A DNA stretch of 39,018 nucleotides from Aequorivita sp. UBA3180 (lineage in GTDB: Bacteria > Bacteroidota > Bacteroidia > Flavobacteriales > Flavobacteriaceae). The stretch is from assembly GCA_002364215.1 (NCBI GenBank), contig DEXQ01000002.1, forward strand, positions 1 through 39,018. Direction: 5' to 3'. Positions within the stretch are counted from its first letter, which is position 1. Each line of letters starts with the position of its first letter. A program made the position numbers and the translations under genes. Of this stretch, positions 6,592-14,188 are shown piece after piece. The notes beneath the pieces were generated by a model that ran no database searches, was not told the DNA's origin, and was given only the letters and a program-made list of their open reading frames with translations.

Positions 6592-8379
6592 CTATTTAAT
6601 TTCCTTTGTAATTTCGCCACAAGTAAGCATTGACTGTCCATAATATGGGTTTTTTACTTCTTTGGAAATACTTAACCAATCTGCACCTTTATTGTTATTT
6701 GCCATGGGGCAATGCATAACATATAATGCCCCGTCGTTGGTGTTAAATGATGTTTCTAGTCCAATCATAGTATTGGATACCTGTTGAAACGCTTTTCGAA
6801 TCTCTTCCAGTGTTTTAAAATGCTGAACATGCTGGAGTGTATTCTTTAAATCACTGCTCAAACCCATCCAAACATTGTGCGATTCGCCAGTAAATAAAGC
6901 CATATTCAATCCATCAACCGTTTTTAAGATATTTGAGCCTGCTTTTTTGGCTACTTCCAAGTTGTCATTTGTCAAGGCATCTTTCATGACCAGATATTCA
7001 GTAAAAAGGGGCTTAAGGGCATCTTTGGCATTTTGACTAACCGATACCTGTTTAGCAACCGTATTTTTGGAAGTTTCATTTGTGGTAGGCATAGCGCCAC
7101 CACCATGATTATGCCCAGTCATGGCAGGGCCACCCTCGGGATTCATCATACTGGGTTTACCAGCCAATTGCGCTGCGGCATCGATACTGAATGTACCATT
7201 AATGGCTATTTCTTCTCCTTCTTGAAGCCCTTCATTCACGACGAATCCATCTCCCAAAGCCGGTCCTAACGTAACATCACGCATCATAAAATTAACACCC
7301 TTGGCTGTAGTATTCTTTATGTACACTACAGAACGTTGCCCGGTCCACATCACGGCAGTTTTAGGAACTATGATAGCATCCGATTTTATTGGCAATTCTG
7401 CTTCTACGGTACCTGACACAAACATTTCGGGTTTGAGTTTTAAACCGCTATTGTTTATCTCTACCCTAGCCTTTGCAACTCGTGTCATAGGGTCGATTAC
7501 GGGATCTATGTATGAAATTTTGCTCTTAAAACTTTCTCCAGGCAAGGATTGCACTGTAAAATTGACTACATCCCCCTTTTTTACCCATGCCATATCCGAT
7601 TCGTAAACGTCGAATAAGATCCAAACACTATTTAGGTTGGCAATCTCATATATAGCCATTCCTTTCATGATATAATCCCCAAGATTGACCTTTTTTTCGG
7701 TCACATAACCCGATATATCTGCCAGTATAGGGAGTTCTTCTTTAACAATTCCAGATTCTAAAATTTGTGCAATTTGGTTATCAGTTAGCTTCCAGTTTTT
7801 CAGTTTTTCTTTGGCCGAGTTAAAAAGAAGCGGTTCTGTTTCCACAATTTTTCGAGCCTCAAAAAGTTCTTCTTGAGCATTGACCAAATCTGGCGAATAA
7901 ATGGAAGCTATTACTTGACCTTTGTTGACATACTCGCCAGTAAAATTGACCATTAGCTTTTCAATACGTCCAGGAATATGGGAAGACTGTGAATAAACAG
8001 ATCGCTCATCAGCCTCAACTTTTCCATTCAATCGAACAGATTTTACAGGCTTGGCCTTGCCTACAATTTCTGTACCTACATTAGCGATTTGCATTGCAGT
8101 TGGCGACATACTAATGGCCATTGGGTCCAGTTCTGAATTGTCGTCGCTTTCCAAGGGGATTAATTCCATGCCGCAAATTGGGCAGTCCCCTGGCTCGTTC
8201 TGTCTTATTTGAGGATGCATGGAACAGGTCCAAATGGTTTCCCCGACCATTTCACTATCGTGTTGATGTTCACTAACCGTATCGTTTTTGGAGCCTCCAA
8301 AAAAGAACCACCCAAGCAATAGCCCTACAAAAAGTGTAGTTACTGCTATACGTATTATTTTTTTAGTTTCTTTTGTCAT
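6592..8379 (-). CDS. cusB: CusB-like efflux adaptor with N-terminal heavy-metal-binding and C-terminal DUF3347 domains
   Basis: Periplasmic membrane-fusion protein of the copper/silver pump, 595 residues from the ATG at 8379-8377. A longer frame reaches 8424, but that start lies inside cusC and adds no signal sequence; with the chosen start the gap to cusC is 4 bp. Domains in order: membrane anchor 9-28; a heavy-metal-binding domain at 49-76 (WTCSMHPQIRQ through CPICGMEL, ligands C52, H55, C66, C69 and M71); HlyD-like hairpin and barrel sandwich (about 100-400); a His/Gly/Met-rich linker (about 420-440); and DUF3347 (about 445-595) with HCPM, W, NPYYG and ML-x-CG. The added DUF3347 domain matches the two free proteins at 1394-1948 and 2427-3023 and may receive or release the metal. 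Confidence 0.9.
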   Translation of the reverse strand: MTKETKKIIRIAVTTLFVGLLLGWFFFGGSKNDTVSEHQHDSEMVGETIWTCSMHPQIRQNEPGDCPICGMELIPLESDDNSELDPMAISMSPTAMQIANVGTEIVGKAKPVKSVRLNGKVEADERSVYSQSSHIPGRIEKLMVNFTGEYVNKGQVIASIYSPDLVNAQEELFEARKIVETEPLLFNSAKEKLKNWKLTDNQIAQILESGIVKEELPILADISGYVTEKKVNLGDYIMKGMAIYEIANLNSVWILFDVYESDMAWVKKGDVVNFTVQSLPGESFKSKISYIDPVIDPMTRVAKARVEINNSGLKLKPEMFVSGTVEAELPIKSDAIIVPKTAVMWTGQRSVVYIKNTTAKGVNFMMRDVTLGPALGDGFVVNEGLQEGEEIAINGTFSIDAAAQLAGKPSMMNPEGGPAMTGHNHGGGAMPTTNETSKNTVAKQVSVSQNAKDALKPLFTEYLVMKDALTNDNLEVAKKAGSNILKTVDGLNMALFTGESHNVWMGLSSDLKNTLQHVQHFKTLEEIRKAFQQVSNTMIGLETSFNTNDGALYVMHCPMANNNKGADWLSISKEVKNPYYGQSMLTCGEITKEIK

Positions 8380-8383
8380 GATG

Positions 8384-9607
8384 CTATTTTTTTGCTGTAA
8401 TATAATCGAGTTTTGCCATCGCAATTCTATATTGGGATAGTGCAGTTATCTTTAGTTTATCGTATTTTAGTAGTTGTTGTTGCATTCGGAGCACCTCTTC
8501 AAAATCTTTTCCCGAGTTTCCGTATGCCGTATATAATAGATTCAATGCTTGTTTTGATTCCTCTATTTGTTCATCAAACAATGAAACTAAATCTGTTTGT
8601 TGCCGAATATCGAACAGAGCCATTTCGTAGTTTGAATTCAGTGAGTTCTCTATTTCTTTTTTTTGGAATGAATAACTCTCTTGCATTAATTGTGCTTCTT
8701 TGACTGCTGCTTTGTACTTACCTCTGAATATTGGAAGGGTTACAGTTAACATTGGCATCAATACATCCTTCCCATTATCGACTAAAGTCATGTCTGTACG
8801 CTCACCCACCATTACATAGTCCAAGCCTAACCCTAGTTTTGGGTATCCTTGCTTAATTGCTGCACGTTCTGATGCCTCGCTTGCTTTTGTCTTTAAATCA
8901 ATTGAATTAAGTAGTGGATGATCTAGTGTAAGATCATCTTTATTATAATCCGATAGAACAGGTTCAACAACAATAGAATCAGCTATGACAACTGTTTGCA
9001 ATTCGTCACGGTTGAGTAGTTTATTAAACGCTGCCATTAATGGATTCTTCTTTTTGTTCAGAATTGCTAAATTGGTCTTGGCTTCTTTTAGCATAATATC
9101 TACGCGTAGCACATCCACCAAGGTTCCGTTGCCGTTTTTGAACTTTGAATTGGAAATGGTCTTATAAGATTCCAAAATGGCTATATTCCTTTCCTCGATC
9201 TTCATCCACTCTCGAAGTTCGTACAACGGAAAATAAGCAGCCGAGACATCAAAATAGAGCTTGTTCTTGGCATCCAAAAAAGACTGGTACTTTGCCTCTG
9301 CCATAAGCGTAGCGGCATCTCCTTGAGCCTTTAATGTCCCAAACCAAGGAAACATTTGTGTTAATGAAAAACGTGCTTGTTGTGGCCCAACCCTTGTCTC
9401 GACTGGTGAAACAAAATATCCAAACGAAAAAGATGGATCAGGTAAGGTGCTTACTTGAGGTACTTTTTGTAAGGCAGCTTCAAACTCCTTGTATTGTGAA
9501 AGTAATCCGGGGTTATTCTCTGCTGCAATCTTGAAATAATCTTCCAATGTTTGGGCCTGTAAGCCCAAACCACTAAATAATATTACGGTTATAATTATAT
9601 TTTTCAT
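8384..9607 (-). CDS. cusC: TolC-family outer-membrane factor (CusC-like)
   Basis: 407 residues. Signal peptide about 1-18 (ending LGLQAQ), then two outer-membrane efflux protein (OEP, PF02321) repeats built of long amphipathic helices with heptad-like Ala/Leu/Gln patterns. Typical motifs are DYFKIAAENNPGLLSQYKE near the start, LPDPSFSFGY, TQMFPWFG (the strand leading into the second helix pair), and PMLTVTLPIFRGKYKAAV in the second repeat. The protein is the outer-membrane channel for the pump. Its ATG overlaps the cusA stop by 4 bp (ATGA) and its stop precedes cusB by 4 bp, so A-C-B are translationally coupled. It is somewhat shorter than E. coli CusC, as is common in Bacteroidetes. Confidence 0.88.
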   Translation of the reverse strand: MKNIIITVILFSGLGLQAQTLEDYFKIAAENNPGLLSQYKEFEAALQKVPQVSTLPDPSFSFGYFVSPVETRVGPQQARFSLTQMFPWFGTLKAQGDAATLMAEAKYQSFLDAKNKLYFDVSAAYFPLYELREWMKIEERNIAILESYKTISNSKFKNGNGTLVDVLRVDIMLKEAKTNLAILNKKKNPLMAAFNKLLNRDELQTVVIADSIVVEPVLSDYNKDDLTLDHPLLNSIDLKTKASEASERAAIKQGYPKLGLGLDYVMVGERTDMTLVDNGKDVLMPMLTVTLPIFRGKYKAAVKEAQLMQESYSFQKKEIENSLNSNYEMALFDIRQQTDLVSLFDEQIEESKQALNLLYTAYGNSGKDFEEVLRMQQQLLKYDKLKITALSQYRIAMAKLDYITAKK

Positions 9608-12600
9608 TGTTTTTCAATTTTTTTGTTTTGATTTTTAATGACCGTTTCCCTCCAATAAGCCTGAAGAACAGGCACCACGAACATGGTCATGATCTGTATG
9701 GTCATTCCGCCAAAAGTTGGAATAGCCATAGGAATCATTACATCGGCCCCTTTACCAGTAGAAGTAAGCACCGGTAAAAGAGCAATGATTGCCACCGCAG
9801 CGGTCATCATCGCTGGTCGCACCCTTTTTTTCCCAGCCTCCAAAACGGCTGCCCTAACAGCAGGAATTGTTTGAGGGTTCTTTTCTTCGAAGACCTGGTG
9901 AATATAGGTACCCATTATTACACCATCATCTGTCGCAATACCGAAAAGTGCAATAAAACCGACCCAAACGGCAACGCTCAAATTGATAGTATGTATTTGA
10001 AAAAGATCTCTCATATTTACGCCCGAAATGGAAAAATTAAGGAACCAATCCTGTCCATAAAGCCATAACATGATAAATCCTCCGGCAAAAGCGACAAATA
10101 CTCCTGAAAAGTGAATGGATGACGCAATGACAGTCTTGAATTGAAAGAAGAGGAGCAAGAATATCACGATCAAACTGATCGGTATTACAATGGACAGCCT
10201 TTTCACAGCTCTGATCTGGTTTTCATAGCTACCGGAAAACTTATAACTTATTCCAGCAGGGACTATGAGTTCACCTGAATCAATTTTTTGTTGAATGGCT
10301 TCCTGTGAGTCATTTACCACATCAACTTCAGCAAACCCATCCCTTTTATCAAAAAGCACGTAGCCTACCAAAAAGGTATTTTCACTTTTTATGGCCTGTG
10401 GCCCTCTCACATATTCGAAATCGACTACTTGGGAAAGCGGTATTTGTGCCCCTACCGGGGTTGGGATTAAAATTTTACTTAATGATTCGGGATCATCCCT
10501 AAGTTCCCTTGGGTAACGTACCCTGATAGGAAACCGTTCCCTTCCTTCAACGGTAGAGGATATTTTCATACCACCAATGGCGGTCTCGATGCTTTGTTGT
10601 ACATCTTCAACATTAAGGCCGTATCGAGATATTTCATCCCTATTTATATTGAGGTGCAAATAAGGTTTTCCCACAATACGGTCGGCAAATACAGCTTCTG
10701 ACTTAACGGATGGCACTCCTTTTAATATCTCTTCCAACTTCATTCCAAAATCCTCTATAGTTTTCAGATCTGGCCCAAATACCTTAATTCCCATAGGAGC
10801 GCGCATACCTGTTTGCAACATCACCAAACGTGTTTCAATCGGTTGTAATTTGGGTGCTGAAGTAACCCCAGGTATTTTGGTAACCTTTACGATTTCATCC
10901 CATATATCATCCGGTGATTTAATATGTGGTCTCCAATTTCGAAAAAATTCTCCATTTTCGTCCACAATCAAGTCTTCTTCGGTAATTCCTCTTGCCAATG
11001 CCTCTTCGTTCGTAAGGGTATCCTTTTGAACGGTAATAAATCTGTCTTTGCGGTCCACTTTAAAATGAACCCTATGCCCTGCTTCGTTTAGAATAAATTC
11101 GGGCTTGTAATTGATGATGTTCTCATACATAGAAATTGGTGCGGGATCAAGTGCAGATTCTACGCGTCCCAGTTTCCCAACCACTAGTTCTACTTCAGGA
11201 ATTTTCCCTACCATCATGTCGATTTGCCCTACCACATTCCTATTATATTCCACCCCAGAGTGTGGCATAGAAGTGGGCATTAAGAGGTAACTTCCTTCGT
11301 TTAATGATGGCATAAATTCTGAACCTATTCCAGGAAATAAATTTGATGCAGCTGTCCAACCTGAAGATTGCCTAACACTCTTCCAACCTACTGTTTCGAA
11401 ACCTTTAGCTACAAATCCAAAGGTGGTATTGAACCCTATCCATACCAATACCCCAAAAAACAAGGTAACAAATGGGATAAGCATGAACTTTCCTTTGTTT
11501 TCCAGACACCATTTCAAAACAGGTGCATAAAAATGAACAATCGCCATAAGTGCTACTAGTATGATTCCAATTAAAAACAACACAAAGAAGTAGTTAATAA
11601 TAATCCCATTTTGAGGACCTAAAGGCATCCATTCTTCAGTAAGGAAAAAGGAAGCTATAAAAATTGTTAATCCTAAATTAATATAGTTGGGATATAACTT
11701 ATATTTCTCAGGCCATCTAGGTTCCATAAGATTATTGAAACCAATAAGTGATATAACCAATGGCAACCACATATGTGCATAAAAAGTAAAAAGAATTCCT
11801 GCTACAATTAACAGAATAGACCAGAAACGGCGTACTCGTTTTTTATTGTAATCTATACCCATTACAAAATGTGCCAAAGCAGGAAGCACAATAATACCTA
11901 AAACAAACGCACTTAATAGTGCAAATGTTTTTGTAAATGCCAAAGGTCTAAACAATTTTCCTTCTGCTGACTGCATTGCAAAAACAGGCACAAAACTAAC
12001 TACGGTAGTAGCCAATGCCGTTGTGATAGCCGATCCTACTTCCACCGTTGCCTTATAAATGACCTGCATGAGTTCCTTTCCTTTAACACCGTGGTTCTCG
12101 GGCATTTCCAAATGCCGGATTATGTTTTCAACAAAAACAATTCCAACATCCACCATTACTCCAATGGCAATGGCAATACCCGAAAGGGCGACTACATTGG
12201 CATCTACTCCTGCATATTGCATGACTATAAAAGTCATTAGTACACCAACAGGCAATAAACTGGAAATTATAATGGATGCGCGCAAGTTAAGTACCAATAC
12301 TAGTACAACAATGATACTAATTAAGATTTCGTGGGAGAGGGCATTTTCTAAAGTACCTATGGTCTCGTGGATCAATTGTGTACGATCGTAGAATGGTACG
12401 ATGGTCAATTGGCTCTCTACCCCATTGGCCAAAGTCTTTTTTGGTAATCCAGGGGCAATTTCCTTAATTTTATCCTTAACGTTATTGATGACCGCTAGCG
12501 GATTGGAACCGTAACGGGCAACCACAACACCTCCTACCACTTCGGCACCGCCTTTATCAAGTATACCCCTTCGTGTAGCAGGCCCCAAACTGACAACCCC

Positions 12601-13437
12601 TATGTCTTTAATGCGCACAGGAACATTATCCTGAACCGCAACCACCGCTTTTTCAATATCTTCAGTCTTTTTTACATATCCGAGACCTCTAACGAGATAT
12701 TCAGCCTGATTAATTTCTATAGTCTTTGCTCCAACATCCCTGTTCGATTTTTGTACAGCCTGCATGACACGATGTAATGGAATATTGTATGCTTTAAGGG
12801 CATCGGGGTTTACATCAATTTGATATTCTTGAACAAATCCTCCTATAGAGGCAACTTCTGAAACGCCATCAACTGCATTTAAGCCGTATTTTACATAAAA
12901 GTCTTGTGCGGTGCGTATTTCGTGCAGATCCCAACCGCCTGTAGGGTTATTATCTTTGTCCCTACCTTCCAATGTATACCAATATACTTGACCTAAAGCT
13001 GTAGCATCAGGCCCTAAAGTTGGCGTTACGGCATCTGGCAAAAGGCCGGCTGGAAGTGAATTTAATTTTTCTAAAATCCGGGACCGCGACCAGTAGAATT
13101 CAACATCGTCATTAAAAATAATATAGATACTAGAGAACCCGAATATTGACGAACTTCTAATGGTCTTAACACCGGGTATTCCAAGTAAATAAGTAGTCAT
13201 TGGATAGGATATCTGATCTTCGATATCCTGTGGTGAGCGACCTGGCCACTGTGTAAACACAATTTGCTGATTTTCACCTATGTCCGGTATTGCATCCACC
13301 GGAACAGGATCTTTAGGAATAAACCCAGTATTCCAATTAAAAGGTGAGGTAGAAACACCCCATACGATTAATGCAATTAAGATAAGAACAGTCACTAACT
13401 TGTTCTCAAGAAAATATTTTATAATTTTATTCAACAT
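9604..13437 (-). CDS. cusA: HME-RND heavy-metal efflux pump (CusA/CzcA family)
   Basis: Inner-membrane proton-driven metal exporter, 1277 residues against about 1040 for E. coli CusA. The N-terminus (first helix, then VPVDAIPDIGENQQIVFTQW) and the middle motif IGSEFMPSLNEGSYLLMPTS are diagnostic of the HME subfamily. The segment RLVMLQTGMRAPMGIKV keeps a Met at the place of a CusA Met-ligand, which argues for Cu/Ag rather than Co/Zn/Cd. Extra length comes from an insert at about residues 530-700 holding several further hydrophobic helices between transmembrane segments 6 and 7, and a soluble insert at about 786-845 (QKDTLTNEEALARG and following). Long inserts of this kind are familiar in Bacteroidetes members. 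It is the first gene of the A-C-B set. Its upstream 108 bp contain two inverted repeats. Confidence 0.92.
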   Translation of the reverse strand: MLNKIIKYFLENKLVTVLILIALIVWGVSTSPFNWNTGFIPKDPVPVDAIPDIGENQQIVFTQWPGRSPQDIEDQISYPMTTYLLGIPGVKTIRSSSIFGFSSIYIIFNDDVEFYWSRSRILEKLNSLPAGLLPDAVTPTLGPDATALGQVYWYTLEGRDKDNNPTGGWDLHEIRTAQDFYVKYGLNAVDGVSEVASIGGFVQEYQIDVNPDALKAYNIPLHRVMQAVQKSNRDVGAKTIEINQAEYLVRGLGYVKKTEDIEKAVVAVQDNVPVRIKDIGVVSLGPATRRGILDKGGAEVVGGVVVARYGSNPLAVINNVKDKIKEIAPGLPKKTLANGVESQLTIVPFYDRTQLIHETIGTLENALSHEILISIIVVLVLVLNLRASIIISSLLPVGVLMTFIVMQYAGVDANVVALSGIAIAIGVMVDVGIVFVENIIRHLEMPENHGVKGKELMQVIYKATVEVGSAITTALATTVVSFVPVFAMQSAEGKLFRPLAFTKTFALLSAFVLGIIVLPALAHFVMGIDYNKKRVRRFWSILLIVAGILFTFYAHMWLPLVISLIGFNNLMEPRWPEKYKLYPNYINLGLTIFIASFFLTEEWMPLGPQNGIIINYFFVLFLIGIILVALMAIVHFYAPVLKWCLENKGKFMLIPFVTLFFGVLVWIGFNTTFGFVAKGFETVGWKSVRQSSGWTAASNLFPGIGSEFMPSLNEGSYLLMPTSMPHSGVEYNRNVVGQIDMMVGKIPEVELVVGKLGRVESALDPAPISMYENIINYKPEFILNEAGHRVHFKVDRKDRFITVQKDTLTNEEALARGITEEDLIVDENGEFFRNWRPHIKSPDDIWDEIVKVTKIPGVTSAPKLQPIETRLVMLQTGMRAPMGIKVFGPDLKTIEDFGMKLEEILKGVPSVKSEAVFADRIVGKPYLHLNINRDEISRYGLNVEDVQQSIETAIGGMKISSTVEGRERFPIRVRYPRELRDDPESLSKILIPTPVGAQIPLSQVVDFEYVRGPQAIKSENTFLVGYVLFDKRDGFAEVDVVNDSQEAIQQKIDSGELIVPAGISYKFSGSYENQIRAVKRLSIVIPISLIVIFLLLFFQFKTVIASSIHFSGVFVAFAGGFIMLWLYGQDWFLNFSISGVNMRDLFQIHTINLSVAVWVGFIALFGIATDDGVIMGTYIHQVFEEKNPQTIPAVRAAVLEAGKKRVRPAMMTAAVAIIALLPVLTSTGKGADVMIPMAIPTFGGMTIQIMTMFVVPVLQAYWRETVIKNQNKKIEKQ

Positions 13438-13467
13438 ATAATTTGATCATTAAACTTTTAAACATTG

Positions 13468-13489
13468 GTATTTGGAAAACACCAAATAC
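13468..13489. promoter_or_regulatory. Inverted repeat upstream of cusA
   Basis: A perfect 8-bp inverted repeat, GTATTTGG at 13468-13475 and CCAAATAC at 13482-13489, with a 6-nt spacer, 31 bp upstream of the cusA start. It could be an operator for a metal regulator or a hairpin in the cusA leader. No T-run follows it on either strand, so a terminator is unlikely. Confidence 0.4.
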
Positions 13490-13497
13490 AGTAAATC

Positions 13498-13524
13498 ATC
13501 CTTACAACATTGTGGTCGTAGGAT
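13498..13524. promoter_or_regulatory. Second inverted repeat in the cusA upstream region
   Basis: Arms ATCCTTACAAC (13498-13508) and GGTCGTAGGAT (13514-13524) pair over about nine positions with one bulge. The one internal A/C mismatch would be a G-U pair in minus-strand RNA. It sits between the stop of the HYC_CC_PP gene (13546) and cusA. On the minus strand the T-run (13525-13531 region) comes before rather than after the stem, which argues against a rho-independent terminator of the upstream gene. Confidence 0.35.
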
Positions 13525-13545
13525 AAAAAAACTATTGTTTAAAAA

Positions 13546-13962
13546 TCAAATTAAATAGGCCTCATCAAGCTTATAGATATGCCTGACAATAATAGGTAGA
13601 GGATAATTGTTAAAAGAAGGGATTACTTCTTCTGAAACTTCAAAAAGATTATTATACGTGTGAAAAAAAACAGCAATAAAAAACTGTTGTTCTTTTTCTA
13701 ATTTATCAAAAGAAATCTTTAGAGTGTCCTGACCTTCAAGAACTAATTGCTTATCACTACAACAGTTTTTCTTGGTAATATCACATTCTTTTGACGATGG
13801 TTTTTGTTTAACTTCCATACCACAAGACTCAACCTTACCGAACATGGAAGTATCCACTAAAATATCACCACAATAATGACTCTCAATTGTGAAAGACAAT
13901 GACGAGACAAACACTAAAAGTGCCATGCAAAAAGTTGATATTTTAAAGAAAATCTTTTTCAT
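13546..13962 (-). CDS. HYC_CC_PP family exported protein
   Basis: 138 residues. Signal peptide about 1-24, then the family signature SHYCG (H29, C31), a lone C47, a KNCCSD pair (C67, C68) and an NYPLP segment near the C-terminus replacing the usual PP. The protein is small, exported and Cys-rich, with a hydrophobic helix near 90-105. Families of this type are found in Bacteroidetes beside metal-efflux and TonB genes; the function is not established, and the His/Cys set suggests metal binding. It is the most upstream minus-strand gene here, 108 bp before cusA, and is divergent from the TonB receptor. A TACTTTTG (TAnnTTTG-like, 13978-13971 on the minus strand) lies just upstream of its ATG, but without a well-spaced -33 element. 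Confidence 0.8.
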   Translation of the reverse strand: MKKIFFKISTFCMALLVFVSSLSFTIESHYCGDILVDTSMFGKVESCGMEVKQKPSSKECDITKKNCCSDKQLVLEGQDTLKISFDKLEKEQQFFIAVFFHTYNNLFEVSEEVIPSFNNYPLPIIVRHIYKLDEAYLI

Positions 13963-14095
13963 TTATTATACAAAAGTATAAAATTTTTATCAAAGTGTTT
14001 TTATTTAACAAATAATTTACATAACACATTGGGTTTTTATAGTGATCAATCTTTTTCAAAGAGTAAATTGTTGAGCCAAAATTACCTTCTGATTT

Positions 14096-14118
14096 TTATT
14101 AAGAATTATTCTAAATAA
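14096..14118. promoter_or_regulatory. Fur-like operator 1 upstream of the TonB receptor
   Basis: Half-sites TTATTAAGAAT and ATTCTAAATAA separated by one T form an 11-1-11 inverted repeat with a single mismatch. This is the form of AT-rich Fur-family boxes. It ends 2 bp before the -33 element of the promoter at 14121-14151. Confidence 0.7.
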
Positions 14119-14120
14119 TG

Positions 14121-14151
14121 TTGGATTTTTAAAAACAGCATACTACATTTG
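14121..14151 (+). promoter_or_regulatory. Bacteroidetes-type housekeeping promoter for the TonB receptor
   Basis: TTG at 14121-14123 and TACATTTG at 14144-14151 (consensus TAnnTTTG) are separated by 20 bp, the spacing known for the primary sigma factor of Bacteroidetes. Transcription would start near 14157, inside the second Fur-like operator. Confidence 0.7.
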
Positions 14152-14155
14152 CATT

Positions 14156-14178
14156 CTATTTAAAATCATTCTAAATAA
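14156..14178. promoter_or_regulatory. Fur-like operator 2, over the probable transcription start
   Basis: Half-sites CTATTTAAAAT and ATTCTAAATAA around a central C; the right half is identical to that of operator 1 and the left half has two mismatches to perfect symmetry. Centres of the two operators are 60 bp apart and this one ends 10 bp before the ATG, so a bound repressor would block the promoter region. Confidence 0.65.
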
Positions 14179-14188
14179 TTTATAGCTA

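Noticed and set aside
8380..8424. Upstream start for CusB
   Set aside because: It would lie inside cusC and puts polar residues before the membrane anchor; the ATG at 8379 gives a normal signal-anchor start.
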